Assembly: GCF_008905045.1 (NCBI RefSeq)
Contig: NZ_VWMY01000010.1
Coordinates: 43,411-107,410 of the forward strand
Length of the DNA: 64,000 bases
DNA from: Streptomyces albicerus
GTDB lineage: Bacteria; Actinomycetota; Actinomycetes; Streptomycetales; Streptomycetaceae
Reading direction: 5' to 3'
Positions 1-9,170 of the stretch are shown here, piece by piece. The notes beneath the pieces are model-generated. The model was not told where the DNA came from, ran no database searches, and worked only from the letters and a program-made list of their open reading frames with translations. Both the position numbers and the translations under genes were made by a program. How positions within the stretch are numbered: position 1 is the first letter of the stretch; each line of letters opens with the position of its first letter.

Positions 1-23
1 AAACCCAGCCCCGACCCACCGCC

Positions 24-818
24 TCAGCGGAGAGGTGGCTCCAAGCCCAGGACACGGTCCTTCAGCGCCGGGAACTGCTCCCGAGTCGTCGAGACCTTCC
101 CGGGGTCGAAGTCCACGGTCAGGACCTCCTCGCCAGGGCCCGCCTCCGCGAGAACCGCCCCCCAGGGATCGACCACGATCGAGTGACCGGCCTGCGGAAC
201 CCCCGCATGCGTACCGGCCGTTCCACACGCGAGGACGAACGACTGGTCCTCGACGGCCCGCGCCTGGGCGAGCAGCGTCCAGTGCGACCGCCGCCGCTCG
301 GGCCACCCGGCCGGCACGACGAGCGTCTCGGCCCCGGCGTCCACCAGCCCGCGGAAGAGCTCGGGGAAGCGGAGGTCGTAGCAGGTGGCGAGGCCGAGCG
401 TGGTCTGCGGCAGGCGGACGGTGACCAGCTCCGAGCCCGCCCCCATCAGCACGGCCTCGCCCTTGTCGAAGCCGAAGCGGTGGATCTTGCGGTAGGCGGC
501 GGCCAGTTCACCGGCGGGGGAGAAGACGAGGGAGGTGTTGTAGAGGGGTCCATCCGGGTCTCGCTCGGGGATCGAGCCCGCGTGCAGCCACACGCCCGCG
601 TCGCCCGCCGCCTTGGCCATCACTTCGTACGTGGGCCCTTCGAGCGGCTCGGCCTCGACTCCGAACGACTCGAAGGCGAAGGCTCCCGTCGTCCACAGTT
701 CGGGCAGAACGACGAGATCGGCACCGGCCTGTTCCCGAACCAGCGAGGCGGCACGCTGCCTGCGGGCTTCGACCGATTCGCCCTCGTCCACGGCGATCTG
801 GAGGAGAGAAGCGCGCAC
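24..818 (-). CDS. Carbon-nitrogen hydrolase (nitrilase/omega-amidase family)
   Basis: A cytoplasmic amidase of the nitrilase superfamily, predicted to hydrolyse a carbon-nitrogen bond of a small amide. The Glu-Lys-Cys catalytic triad is visible in order: Glu in VVLPELWTTG near residue 40, Lys in AAYRKIHRFG near 108, and Cys in GLATCYDLRFPE near 145. The length of 264 residues is normal for the family. I chose the GTG at 818 because the family fold begins there (VRASLLQIAVDEG) and AGGACGG lies about 8 bases upstream; the frame stays open to 938 but that extension does not look like protein. The gene diverges from the mycothiol-family gene at 973. Substrate is unknown; 2-oxoglutaramate/omega-amidase activity is possible by family only. 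Confidence 0.88.
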   Translation of the reverse strand: MRASLLQIAVDEGESVEARRQRAASLVREQAGADLVVLPELWTTGAFAFESFGVEAEPLEGPTYEVMAKAAGDAGVWLHAGSIPERDPDGPLYNTSLVFSPAGELAAAYRKIHRFGFDKGEAVLMGAGSELVTVRLPQTTLGLATCYDLRFPELFRGLVDAGAETLVVPAGWPERRRSHWTLLAQARAVEDQSFVLACGTAGTHAGVPQAGHSIVVDPWGAVLAEAGPGEEVLTVDFDPGKVSTTREQFPALKDRVLGLEPPLR

Positions 819-972
819 ACTACCACCGTCCTGGCATTCGAGCCTTTGATACGGGCCTACGATCGTCACACGAAAGCACTGCCGGGGTGCCTCACAGCAG
901 CGTAACTTAGCGTCCCAAGACACCCGCTGACTGTGCACTGCCCGCGTCCAACCGCCCGAGGGGTCCCGTTCC

Positions 973-1797
973 GTGAGTCTGCATCCCAGCCTTCAGTCCT
1001 ACGCCGACGCCTGGACCCACTCCATCGACGCGATATCCGAGTTGGTGACGCCCCTGGTGGAGGGCGAATGGAACCGGCGGACTCCCTGCCCCGGCTGGTC
1101 GGTGCGCGACCTCGTCTCGCATGTGATCGGCCTCGACTGCGAGATGCTGGGCGACCCCCGGCCGATCCACACGCTCCCCCGCGACCTGTACCACGTGACG
1201 AACGAACACCAGCGGTACATGGAGATGCAGGTCGACGTACGCCGGCACCACACCGCTCCGGAGATGACCTCCGAGCTGGAGTACACGATCATCCGCCGCA
1301 ACCGCCAGCTGCGGAACGAGTCGCGGCAGCCCGACGCGCTCGTGCGCGGCCCGCTCGGCACCGAGGTCACACTCGAACAGGCCATGCGCAACCGCGCGTT
1401 CGACGTCTGGGTGCACGAGCAGGACCTGCGCACCGCCCTCGGCCGGCCGGGCAACCTCGACTCGCCGGGTGCGTACATCACCCGTGACGTGCTGCTCGGC
1501 AGGCTGCCGAAGGTGGTCGCCAAGGACGCGGGCGCGCCGGCGAACTCGGCGGTCGTCTTCGACGTCCACGGGCCCGTCGAGTTCCTGCGCACGGTCCGCG
1601 TCGATGCCGATGGCCGCGGTTCGATAGACGGTGCCCCGTCCCTCGGTCCGGCCGCCACGCTCACCCTCGACTGGGAGACGTTCTTCCGCATGGCCTGCGG
1701 CCGGGTGACCCCGGAGGCGGTCGCGGACCGCCTGAAGACCGAGGGCGACCCGGAACTGACGGCGGCGATCCTGAGGAACTTCGCAGTCACGCCGTAG
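973..1797 (+). CDS. Maleylpyruvate isomerase family mycothiol-dependent protein
   Basis: 274-residue protein of the mycothiol-dependent maleylpyruvate isomerase-like (DinB fold) family common in Actinobacteria. The N-terminal helical bundle is marked by WNRRTPCPGWSVRDLVSHV near residues 35-53, the characteristic TPCxxWxVxDLxxH signature whose histidine helps bind metal in this family, and by RAFDVWVHEQDLR near 140-152, which supplies the second histidine. A C-terminal SCP2-like half follows. The GTG start has no strong Shine-Dalgarno. The real substrate cannot be read from sequence; most family members are not true maleylpyruvate isomerases. It ends 75 bases from the convergent MFS gene. Confidence 0.85.
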   Translation: MSLHPSLQSYADAWTHSIDAISELVTPLVEGEWNRRTPCPGWSVRDLVSHVIGLDCEMLGDPRPIHTLPRDLYHVTNEHQRYMEMQVDVRRHHTAPEMTSELEYTIIRRNRQLRNESRQPDALVRGPLGTEVTLEQAMRNRAFDVWVHEQDLRTALGRPGNLDSPGAYITRDVLLGRLPKVVAKDAGAPANSAVVFDVHGPVEFLRTVRVDADGRGSIDGAPSLGPAATLTLDWETFFRMACGRVTPEAVADRLKTEGDPELTAAILRNFAVTP

Positions 1798-1872
1798 CCC
1801 CGGGGGGACAGGAATTGGTCGGGGTGGCGGGGGTGAAAACCACTCCACCCCACCCCCTGTCTGCCTGCCTGC

Positions 1873-3183
1873 CTACGCAGGAACGTGCACCGTCTCCACC
1901 CGGCTGGCGACCAACCGCTCCCGCTCCCGCCGAGCCGCCTGCTTCCGCAGGCGCAGGATCTGGCTGAGCCCGAGCGCCTGGAGGACGAAGACCGCGGAGA
2001 AGGCGACGGTGTAGTCGTCCCCGGTGGCGTCCAGAAGCACGCCGATCGCGAACAGCGTCGTCATGGAGGCGACGAAACCGCCCATGTTGGTGATGCCGGA
2101 GGCGGTGCCCTGACGCTCGGGCGGGTTCGCGGGACGGGCGAAGTCGAAGCCGATCATCGACGCGGGGCCGCAGGCGCCGAGAACCGTACACAGCACGACC
2201 AGCAGCCACATCGGCGCGTGGTCGGCGGGATACGCGAGCGCGGCGGCCCACACGACGGCCGTCGACAGGACCGTGCCGAGCGCCAGCGGAAGCCGCGCCG
2301 CGTGGTGCCGGGCGACGATCTGCCCGTACACCAGGCCGACGAACATGTTGGAGAGCACGACGAGCGTGAGGAGTTCCCCAGCCGTCGCCCGCGACAGGCC
2401 CTGCGCCTCGACGAGGAACGGCAGCCCCCACAGCAGCAGGAACACCATCGCCGGGAACTGGGTCGTGAAGTGCACCCACAGCCCGAGCCGGGTCCCGGGC
2501 TCCCGCCAGGACGCGGCGATCTGCTTGCGCACATACGCGGCTCCCTGGTGCGGGAACGGCTCCGGCTCGTGGCCCTCGGGGTGGTCCTTCAGGAACACCA
2601 GCATCAGGACGAGGACCACCACGCCCGCGAGCGAGCTGCCCGCGAAGGCGGCCGTCCAGCCGACGCCGTGCAGCAGCCGGGCCAGCACGAGCGTCGAGAC
2701 GAGGTTGCCCGCCATGCCCACCAGGCCCGCGAGCTGCGCGACCAGCGGTCCGCGCCGGGCCGGGAACCAGCGTGTGCCGAGGCGCAGCACGCTGATGAAC
2801 GTCATCGCGTCACCGCACCCGAGCAGCGCGCGCGAGGCCAGCGCCGTCCCGTACGAGGGCGAGAAGGCAAAGCCCAGCTGCCCGATCGTGAAGAGGACCA
2901 CGCCGAGGGTCAGCACCTTCTTCGTGCCCAGCCGGTCGACCATCAGGCCGACGGGTATCTGCATGCCCGCATAGACGAGGAGCTGGAGGATCGAGAACGT
3001 CGAGAGCGCGGAGGCGCCCACGTGGAAGCGGTCGGCGGCGTCGAGGCCGGCCACCCCCAGCGACGTACGGAAGATGACCGCGACGAAGTAGACGGAGACG
3101 CCGACGGACCAGACCATGATCGCCCGGCGGCCGCCGGGCGGGTCGCCGGGGAGGGTGAGCGCCGAGGACGAGGAGGATCTCAT
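1873..3183 (-). CDS. MFS transporter
   Basis: 436-residue major facilitator superfamily permease with about 12 hydrophobic segments. The loop between helices 2 and 3 carries the MFS signature as GLMVDRLGTKKVL near residues 78-90. The start ATG at 3183 overlaps the stop of the upstream GntR gene (ATGA), so the two are translationally coupled, and the regulator probably controls this transporter. An internal ATG 22 codons later is possible because the first residues (MRSSSSSAL) are low complexity. The substrate is not evident; FCD-type GntR partners often sense carboxylic acids, so an organic-acid anion is a guess. Just after the stop the DNA shows a short GCAG-type repeat. Confidence 0.88.
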   Translation of the reverse strand: MRSSSSSALTLPGDPPGGRRAIMVWSVGVSVYFVAVIFRTSLGVAGLDAADRFHVGASALSTFSILQLLVYAGMQIPVGLMVDRLGTKKVLTLGVVLFTIGQLGFAFSPSYGTALASRALLGCGDAMTFISVLRLGTRWFPARRGPLVAQLAGLVGMAGNLVSTLVLARLLHGVGWTAAFAGSSLAGVVVLVLMLVFLKDHPEGHEPEPFPHQGAAYVRKQIAASWREPGTRLGLWVHFTTQFPAMVFLLLWGLPFLVEAQGLSRATAGELLTLVVLSNMFVGLVYGQIVARHHAARLPLALGTVLSTAVVWAAALAYPADHAPMWLLVVLCTVLGACGPASMIGFDFARPANPPERQGTASGITNMGGFVASMTTLFAIGVLLDATGDDYTVAFSAVFVLQALGLSQILRLRKQAARRERERLVASRVETVHVPA

Positions 3184-3878
3184 CGGACGTCCCCCCGCGC
3201 CAGGTTGGAGAACCAGCTGACGTGCCGGTGGACCAGGGCGACGGCCGCCTCCGCGTCGCCGGAGCGCAGCGCGTCGAGGATCTCCTGGTGCTCGGTCAGC
3301 GTCTTGGTGATCCGGTCCGGGTGGGCGTGCATCACGGCGACACCCATCCTCAACTGGCGGTCGCGCAGCTGGTCGTAGAGCCGGGACAGGATCTCGTTGC
3401 CGCCGCTGCGGACGATCTCGGCGTGGAAGCAGCGGTCGGTGACGGCGGCTCCGGCCAGGTCGCCGGCCGCGGCCTGCTCCTTCTGCTTCGCCAGGAGTTC
3501 GGTGAGGCGCGCGATGAGCGCGGGCGAGGCCGGCACCGCCTTGCGGATCGCGTGCTCCTCGACGAGCTGCCGGGTCTCCACCACGTCCGCGATCTCCTGC
3601 GCGGAGACGGGCAGCACGAGGGCGCCCTTCTTCGGGTAGAGCCGGATCAGGCCCTCGACCTCCAGCTTGAGCAGCGCCTCGCGCACGGGTGTCCGTGACA
3701 CCCCCACGGCCTCGGCCAGCTCGCCCTCGGTGAGCAGGGTCCCGCCCTCGTAACGACGCTCCAGCACGGCCTGCTTGACGTGGGCGTAGACGCGCTCGGC
3801 GGCGGGAGGCTGCTTCACGGTCTGCTTGTCCGTCTGCTTGTCGGGCGCGGGTGCGGCGGGGGACGGGGCTGAAGGCAT
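3180..3878 (-). CDS. GntR family regulator (FCD/FadR subfamily)
   Basis: 232-residue transcription factor. The N-terminal winged helix (about residues 22-85) contains GELAEAVGVSRTPVREALLKLE, the classic GntR helix-turn-helix, and residues about 95-215 form the all-helical FCD ligand-binding domain with conserved acidic and histidine positions (DRCFHAEIVRSGGNE). The first 20 residues are Lys/Gln/Pro rich. The ATG at 3878 lacks a ribosome-binding site. A TATGCT hexamer lies about 10 bases upstream, so the transcript may be leaderless; a GTG two codons earlier is an alternative. Its stop overlaps the MFS start, which suggests it controls the uptake of its own ligand. Confidence 0.87.
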   Translation of the reverse strand: MPSAPSPAAPAPDKQTDKQTVKQPPAAERVYAHVKQAVLERRYEGGTLLTEGELAEAVGVSRTPVREALLKLEVEGLIRLYPKKGALVLPVSAQEIADVVETRQLVEEHAIRKAVPASPALIARLTELLAKQKEQAAAGDLAGAAVTDRCFHAEIVRSGGNEILSRLYDQLRDRQLRMGVAVMHAHPDRITKTLTEHQEILDALRSGDAEAAVALVHRHVSWFSNLARGDVR

Positions 3879-4101
3879 GCGCACAGCATAGATACAACAC
3901 GTACGCATGGTCGCGGACCGTCCAGGATATGGACCCGGTAAAGAAGGGCACCCCAGTTCAGTAACCGCACATCCTTTTGTGCTACTTACGTGTCTGAAGG
4001 GAAGGCGGCACTCCCAAGTGGCCGCCTTTCCAGGGCATTTGGCACCGCCCGGTGCATTAAACGTAATCGGGGTAATCGACTTGATAACCGGCATAAAGGG
4101 T

Positions 4102-4977
4102 ATGCGGGTTCGCAGAGCTGCCGCAGTGGTCTTCACCACCGGAGCCGTGCTCGCGACCGGAGCCCTCAGTACGGCGCCCGCGCAGGCCCTCACCGCGCCC
4201 ACGATCGCCGCCAAGGGCGGCTACGTGATGAACAACGGCACGGCCAAGACGCTCTACACGAAGGGCGCGGACACCCGCCGCTCCACCGGCTCCACCACGA
4301 AGATCATGACCGCGAAGGTCGTGCTGTCGCAGCCGAACCTCAACCTGGACACCAAGGTCACCATCCAGAAGGCGTACAGCGACTACATCGTCCGCAACAA
4401 CGCCTCGTCGGCCCGTCTGATCGTCGGCGACAAGGTCACCGTCCGCCAGCTCCTCTACGGCCTGATGCTGCCGTCCGGCTGCGACGCCGCGTACGCGCTC
4501 GCCGACAAGTTCGGCTCCGGCTCGACCCGCGCCGCCCGCGTGAAGTCGTTCATCGGCAAGATGAACAAGCAGGCCAGGGACCTCGGCCTGACGAACACGA
4601 AGTTCGACTCGTTCGACGGGATCGGAAACGGCTCGAACTACTCCACGCCGCGCGACCTGACGAAGATCGCCAGCAGCGCGATGAAGAGCGCCAACTTCCG
4701 CGCGATCGTGAAGACGAAGAAGTACACGGCGAAGACCGTGACGAAGACCGGCGGCACCCGCACCATGGCGCCGTGGACCAACACCAATGGCCTGCTCAGC
4801 AGCTACAGCGGCGCCATCGGCGTGAAGACCGGCTCCGGCCCAGAGGCCAAGTACTGCCTGGTCTTCGCCGCGACCCGCAACGGCAAGACGGTCATCGGCA
4901 CGGTGCTCGCCTCGACGTCCATCTCGGCTCGCGAGTCGGACGCGAAGAAGTTGATGGACTACTCCTTCAGGAGGTAG
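4102..4977 (+). CDS. D-alanyl-D-alanine carboxypeptidase (peptidase S11)
   Basis: Secreted low-molecular-weight penicillin-binding protein that trims terminal D-Ala from peptidoglycan stem peptides. Residues 1-30 form a signal peptide (MRVRRAAAVVFTTGAVLATG, cleavage after AQA). The active-site motifs are STTK near residue 60 (nucleophilic serine), SGC near 128 (in place of the usual SxN, as in many Streptomyces enzymes) and KTG near 241. The start is uncertain: AAAGGG is almost in contact with the ATG at 4102, and an in-frame TTG at 4081 could be used instead. It diverges from the GntR gene. There is no C-terminal membrane anchor, so the enzyme is probably wall-associated or released. Confidence 0.88.
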   Translation: MRVRRAAAVVFTTGAVLATGALSTAPAQALTAPTIAAKGGYVMNNGTAKTLYTKGADTRRSTGSTTKIMTAKVVLSQPNLNLDTKVTIQKAYSDYIVRNNASSARLIVGDKVTVRQLLYGLMLPSGCDAAYALADKFGSGSTRAARVKSFIGKMNKQARDLGLTNTKFDSFDGIGNGSNYSTPRDLTKIASSAMKSANFRAIVKTKKYTAKTVTKTGGTRTMAPWTNTNGLLSSYSGAIGVKTGSGPEAKYCLVFAATRNGKTVIGTVLASTSISARESDAKKLMDYSFRR

Positions 4978-5046
4978 GCGAGGCACTCCGCGGAGGGGCG
5001 GGACGGGCTTCGGCTCGTCGTCCCTTGTCTGCGGGCCGCGTGTGGC

Positions 5047-5133
5047 TTGTCGCGCAGTTCCCCGCGCCCCTCTCAGGGGCGCGGGGCTGCGTCAATATGC
5101 GGCTCCGCCGCGTGGGCGCGTCCAGGCCCCACG
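5047..5133. repeat. Dispersed intergenic repeat, copy 1 (contains hairpin)
   Basis: This copy holds a perfect 12-bp stem-loop (5060-5071 with 5075-5086, CCCCGCGCCCCT arm). It is followed by the segment TGCGGCTCCGCCGCGTGGGC, which recurs at about 30250-30269. The element also shares the GCGCAGTTCCCCGCGCCCC core with the copy at 18180, there in opposite orientation. It lies between the end of the carboxypeptidase gene and the end of bkdH, so it may act as a bidirectional terminator. Confidence 0.75.
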
Positions 5134-5150
5134 CACCTGCGGACGAACAA

Positions 5151-6602
5151 CTACCCCCAAGTGATCAGCCGCTTGGGCTGCTCCAGAATCGCCGCCACAT
5201 CCGCCAGCACCTTGGAGCCGAGCTCGCCGTCGACCAGGCGGTGGTCGAAGCTCAGCGCCAGTGTCGTGACCTGGCGGGGCTTGACCTTGCCCTTGTGGAC
5301 CCACGGCTGGAGCTTGATCGTGCCGACGGCGAGGATCGCGGACTCACCGGGGTTGAGGATCGGGGTGCCGGTGTCGACACCGAACACGCCGACGTTGGTG
5401 ATGGTCACCGTGCCGCCCTGCATGGCCGCCGGGGAGGTCTTGCCCTCGCGGGCCGTCGCCACCAGCTCGCCCAGGGCCTCGGCCAGTTGGGGAAGCGTCT
5501 TGGTGTGGGCGTCCTTGATGTTCGGGACGATCAGGCCGCGAGGGGTGGCCGCCGCGATGCCCAGATTCACGTAGTGCTTCTGGACGATCTCCTGATTGGC
5601 CTCGTCCCAGGAGGCGTTCACCCCGGGGTTGCGCTTGATCGCTACCAGCAGGGCCTTGGCGATCAGCAGCAGCGGATTCACCCGCAGGCCGGCGAGCTCC
5701 TTGTCCTGCTTGAGCTCCTCGACCAGCTTCATCGTGCGCGTCACGTCGACCGTGATGAACTCGGTGACGTGCGGCGCGGTGAACGCCGAGCCGACCATCG
5801 CCGCGGCGGTCGCCTTGCGGACGCCCTTGACCGGGATACGGGTCTCACGGGCGCCGTCGTACGTGACGACCGGGGCCGGCGCCCGGACGGGACCGGGAGC
5901 GGGCGTGGGCGCTTCCGTGACAGCGGGCGTGGGCTCCTGGGCGGGGGCCGAGGCCGCCACCGCCGCGTGCACGTCCTCGCGCGTGATGATCCCGTCGGGC
6001 CCGGACGGGGTGACCGTCGCCAGGTCGACGCCGAGGTCCTTGGCGAGCTTGCGCACGGGGGGCTTGGCGAGCGGGCGGGACGTCGGGGCCGCATGTCCGT
6101 TCAGCTCGCCCTGGACCGCCGCGGTCGCCGCGGCCGCCTCGGACTGCTGGGCCGGAACTCCCTTGCGGGGACGGCGCTTCGTGGAGGACTCCGCGACCCC
6201 GTACCCGACGAGAACCGGCTTGCGGCCCTCGGGCTTGGGCTTCTCCGGAGGAGTCGCGGTTTCCTCCGAAGGAGCCTCCGGCTCCGCCGAGGGAGCTGCC
6301 GCGGCCGAAGCCTTCGCCTCGGGCTCCGCGGCCGGAGCGGCTCCGTCGGCCACGTCCACCGCGATGATCACCTGGCCGACGTCCACCGTCGTCCCTTCGG
6401 GGAAGCGCAGCTCGTGCACCACCCCGTCGAAGGGAATCGGCAGCTCGACGGCGGCCTTGGCGGTCTCTACCTCGCACACCACCTGCCCGTCGGTGACCGC
6501 GTCACCGGGCTGGACGTACCACTTGAGGATCTCCGCCTCGGTCAGACCCTCGCCCACGTCGGGCATCTTGAACTCGCGAAGCCCCGAGGCAGTCTCAGTC
6601 AT
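5151..6602 (-). CDS. bkdH: Branched-chain 2-oxoacid dehydrogenase E2 (dihydrolipoamide acyltransferase)
   Basis: 483-residue E2 core of a 2-oxoacid dehydrogenase complex. The domains are, in order: one lipoyl domain (residues 8-85) with the lipoylated lysine in VETAKAAVE, a long Ala/Pro/Glu linker, a peripheral subunit-binding domain (about 160-195, VRKLAKDLGVDL...GIITREDV), and the catalytic acyltransferase domain ending with SFDHRLVDG, which carries the active-site His and Asp. AGGAG fits best to a GTG at 6611 (three codons longer); I kept the ATG at 6602. It is the last gene of the E1alpha-E1beta-E2 operon. The symbols bkdFGH are given because the E1beta length (326) is close to the S. avermitilis bkdG product as I remember it; bkdABC is the other cluster in this window. 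Confidence 0.88.
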   Translation of the reverse strand: MTETASGLREFKMPDVGEGLTEAEILKWYVQPGDAVTDGQVVCEVETAKAAVELPIPFDGVVHELRFPEGTTVDVGQVIIAVDVADGAAPAAEPEAKASAAAAPSAEPEAPSEETATPPEKPKPEGRKPVLVGYGVAESSTKRRPRKGVPAQQSEAAAATAAVQGELNGHAAPTSRPLAKPPVRKLAKDLGVDLATVTPSGPDGIITREDVHAAVAASAPAQEPTPAVTEAPTPAPGPVRAPAPVVTYDGARETRIPVKGVRKATAAAMVGSAFTAPHVTEFITVDVTRTMKLVEELKQDKELAGLRVNPLLLIAKALLVAIKRNPGVNASWDEANQEIVQKHYVNLGIAAATPRGLIVPNIKDAHTKTLPQLAEALGELVATAREGKTSPAAMQGGTVTITNVGVFGVDTGTPILNPGESAILAVGTIKLQPWVHKGKVKPRQVTTLALSFDHRLVDGELGSKVLADVAAILEQPKRLITWG

Positions 6603-6621
6603 CGTCGTCACGACCCTCTCC

Positions 6622-7602
6622 TCAGTACGCCAGCGAGCGGTCGACGGTGTCGAGCACCCGGTCAAGCCCCGGCAGGTACTCCTCCTCCAGACGCGCAGGC
6701 GGATACGGGGCGTGATAGCCGCCGACCCTCAGCACGGGAGCCTCCAGGTGGTAGAAGCACCGCTCCGTGATCCGGGCGGCGATCTCCGCGCCCGTACCCA
6801 GGAACACCGGCGCCTCGTGCACCACCACCAGACGGCGGGTCTTCTCGACCGAGGCCTGGACGGAGTCGAAGTCGATCGGGGACATGGACCGCAGATCCAC
6901 CACTTCGAGGGACTTGCCCTCTTCCTGGGCGGCGGCCGCGACCTCCTGGCAGACCTTAACCATCGGCCCGTACGCGGCCAGCGTCAGATCGCTGCCCTCG
7001 CGGACCACGCGCGCCTTGTGCAGCGGTCCGGGGATCGCCTCGCGGTTGACCTCGGACTTGTCCCAGTAGCGCCGCTTCGGCTCGAAGAAGATCACCGGGT
7101 CGTCGCTCTGGATGGCCTGCTGCATCATCCAGTACGCGTCGGAGGCGTTCGAGGGCGAGACGACCTTGAGGCCGGCCACGTGGGCGAACAGCGCCTCGGG
7201 GGACTCCGAGTGGTGCTCGACCGCCCCGATGCCGCCGCCGTACGGAATGCGGATGACGACCGGGAGCTTGATCTTGCCCAACGCGCGCGCGTGCATCTTC
7301 GCGAGCTGCGTGACGATCTGGTCGTACGCCGGGAAGACGAAGCCGTCGAACTGGATCTCCACGACGGGGCGGTAGCCGCGCAGCGCGAGGCCGATCGCCG
7401 TGCCGACGATGCCCGACTCGGCGAGCGGGGTGTCGATGACCCGGTCCTCGCCGAAGTCCTTCTGCAGCCCGTCGGTCACCCGGAACACGCCGCCGAGCTT
7501 GCCGACGTCCTCACCCATGATCAGGACCTTGGGGTCCGCGTCGAGGGCCGTGCGCAGCGATTCGTTGATCGCCTTGGCCAGCGCCATCTTTTCCGCTGTC
7601 AT
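6622..7602 (-). CDS. bkdG: Branched-chain 2-oxoacid dehydrogenase E1 beta subunit
   Basis: 326-residue beta subunit of the thiamine diphosphate E1 component. It shows the family hallmarks MGEDVGKLGGVFRVT near residue 30, the cofactor-contacting Glu region DTPLAESGIVGTAIG near 58-72, the PVVEIQFDGF segment, and IRIPYGGGIGAVEHHSES near 120-137. With E1alpha it decarboxylates branched 2-oxoacids from Val, Leu and Ile, making the acyl-CoA starter units for iso/anteiso fatty acids. It begins 2 bases after the bkdF stop and ends 19 bases before the bkdH ATG, so the three genes form one operon. Confidence 0.9.
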   Translation of the reverse strand: MTAEKMALAKAINESLRTALDADPKVLIMGEDVGKLGGVFRVTDGLQKDFGEDRVIDTPLAESGIVGTAIGLALRGYRPVVEIQFDGFVFPAYDQIVTQLAKMHARALGKIKLPVVIRIPYGGGIGAVEHHSESPEALFAHVAGLKVVSPSNASDAYWMMQQAIQSDDPVIFFEPKRRYWDKSEVNREAIPGPLHKARVVREGSDLTLAAYGPMVKVCQEVAAAAQEEGKSLEVVDLRSMSPIDFDSVQASVEKTRRLVVVHEAPVFLGTGAEIAARITERCFYHLEAPVLRVGGYHAPYPPARLEEEYLPGLDRVLDTVDRSLAY

Positions 7603-7604
7603 CG

Positions 7605-8771
7605 CTACTTGCCCTCCCCTTCGTCAGCGAACGACGCCTGGTAGGCGGCGAACTGGGCCCGCTCCTCGTCGACGAGCGCGTGCCCGTCCGCGTACACGTT
7701 CTCGAAGATGGCGAAATGGTCCGGGTCCGGCATGGCACGGACCACTTCGCGCACTCGTTTGCCCAACGCCTCGCTCTCGGCCTCGAGTTCCGCGAAGAAT
7801 CCCTCGTCCGCGTGGTTTGACGTCTCGAGATACGTGCGCAGGCGCTGGATCGGGTCCTTCGCCTCCCACGCCTCGCGCTCCTCGTCGGCCCGGTACTTGG
7901 TCGGATCGTCGGAGGTGGTGTGGGCGCCCATGCGGTAGGTGTACGCCTCGACGAGCGTGGGCCCCTCGCCCCGGCGGGCCCGCTCCAGGGCCCACTTGGT
8001 GACGGCCAGGCAGGCGAGGACGTCGTTGCCGTCGACGCGGACGCCGGGGAAGCCGTAGCCCTGCGCGCGCTGGTAGAGCGGCACGCGGGTCTGGCGCTCG
8101 GTGGGCTCGGAGATGGCCCACTGGTTGTTCTGGCAGAAGAACACGACGGGCGCGTTGTAGACCGCGGAGAAGGTGAACGATTCGGCGACGTCGCCCTGGC
8201 TGGAGGCGCCGTCTCCGAAGTACGCGATCACGGCCGAGTCGGCGCCGTCCTTGGCGACGCCCATGGCGTAGCCGGTGGCGTGCAGCGTCTGCGAGCCGAT
8301 GACGATCGTGTAGAGGTGGAAGTTGTTGCTGTTCGGGTCCCAGCCGCCGTTGTTCACACCGCGGAACATGCCGAGCAGGTTGGTCGGGTCGACCCCGCGG
8401 CACCATGCCACGCCGTGCTCGCGATACGTCGGGAAGACGTAGTCGTCCTCGCGGGTGGCCCGTCCGGAGCCGATCTGGGCGGCCTCCTGGCCGAGCAGCG
8501 AGGCCCACAGACCCAGCTCTCCCTGGCGCTGCAGGGAGGTGGCCTCGGCGTCGAAGCGTCGGGTGAGCACCATGTCGCGGTAGAGGCCGCGCAGCTCTTC
8601 GGGGGTGATGTCGGCGACGTACGTGTCGTATTCGCCATTCTTGACGCGCTTGCCCTCGGGCGTCAGCAGCTGGACAAGGTCGGGCTGGGCGCCCGGCGGC
8701 TTCTTCGCAGCGGTGCGCTTGGTACCGGCGCTGCGTCGCGGCTTGCGCGCGGCAGTGCTCTCCACGGTCAC
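7605..8771 (-). CDS. bkdF: Branched-chain 2-oxoacid dehydrogenase E1 alpha subunit
   Basis: 388-residue alpha subunit of E1. The thiamine diphosphate-binding motif is GDGASSQGDVAESF...NAPVVFFCQNN in the central part of the protein (about 185-215), and the phosphorylation-loop-like region YRMGAHTTSDDPTKYR follows near 285-300. The first 30 residues are a basic Lys/Ala/Arg extension absent from the paralogue at 24334. The GTG start is preceded by GGAGGAGC at good spacing. It is the first gene of the bkdFGH operon and is divergent from the DosR-like regulator 400 bases away. Confidence 0.9.
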   Translation of the reverse strand: MTVESTAARKPRRSAGTKRTAAKKPPGAQPDLVQLLTPEGKRVKNGEYDTYVADITPEELRGLYRDMVLTRRFDAEATSLQRQGELGLWASLLGQEAAQIGSGRATREDDYVFPTYREHGVAWCRGVDPTNLLGMFRGVNNGGWDPNSNNFHLYTIVIGSQTLHATGYAMGVAKDGADSAVIAYFGDGASSQGDVAESFTFSAVYNAPVVFFCQNNQWAISEPTERQTRVPLYQRAQGYGFPGVRVDGNDVLACLAVTKWALERARRGEGPTLVEAYTYRMGAHTTSDDPTKYRADEEREAWEAKDPIQRLRTYLETSNHADEGFFAELEAESEALGKRVREVVRAMPDPDHFAIFENVYADGHALVDEERAQFAAYQASFADEGEGK

Positions 8772-9170
8772 GTGTGCTCCTCCGTCGGTCCGGCCCCCGG
8801 GGTTGCCGGGTAACCAGTGCGGCTCGCCTGTTCCAACCCGTGCACGGGGTGGGTGCCCTCGGCCGGGAACAGGCGTGACAGGTGCCCCGGCGAGCGCCCT
8901 GCAACCATCACGTTACCCAGTGCTCCACATATCTGTGAAACCCCTCCTGACCTGCGTTTTTGCTTGGATTTCCAACTACTTTCCGCTAGGAGATCCGAGT
9001 GCGTCGCAGACGTCCGAAGCAGCCGCTGGTCACGGCACTGGTTACAGCCTTGCAGGGGGCCGGAACACCGGCACGTTATCCCGGTCACCCCGGGCTCGGG
9101 AAGAGTTCACCGGGGCAGAAGAAAAGAGTTCACGAGGGCAGAGGAAGAGATCGCGTGTGAAACTTGCTCC
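8772..9170. other. Divergent intergenic region, bkdF / response regulator
   Basis: About 400 bases without a convincing gene, richer in A+T than its surroundings between 8930 and 9000. It must hold the promoters of bkdF (leftward) and of the response regulator (rightward). I found no clear palindrome resembling the boxes downstream of the regulator and no riboswitch-like structure. Confidence 0.6.

Noticed and set aside
1885..3378. Long open frame on the plus strand opposite the MFS and GntR genes
   Set aside because: It is the antisense shadow of two well-supported genes; composition is His/Arg/Gln-rich without any domain, as expected for GC-rich antisense frames.
3990..6770. A 926-residue open frame running through the carboxypeptidase gene and opposite bkdH
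   Set aside because: It crosses two real genes in other frames and has no recognisable domain; high GC makes stop codons rare.
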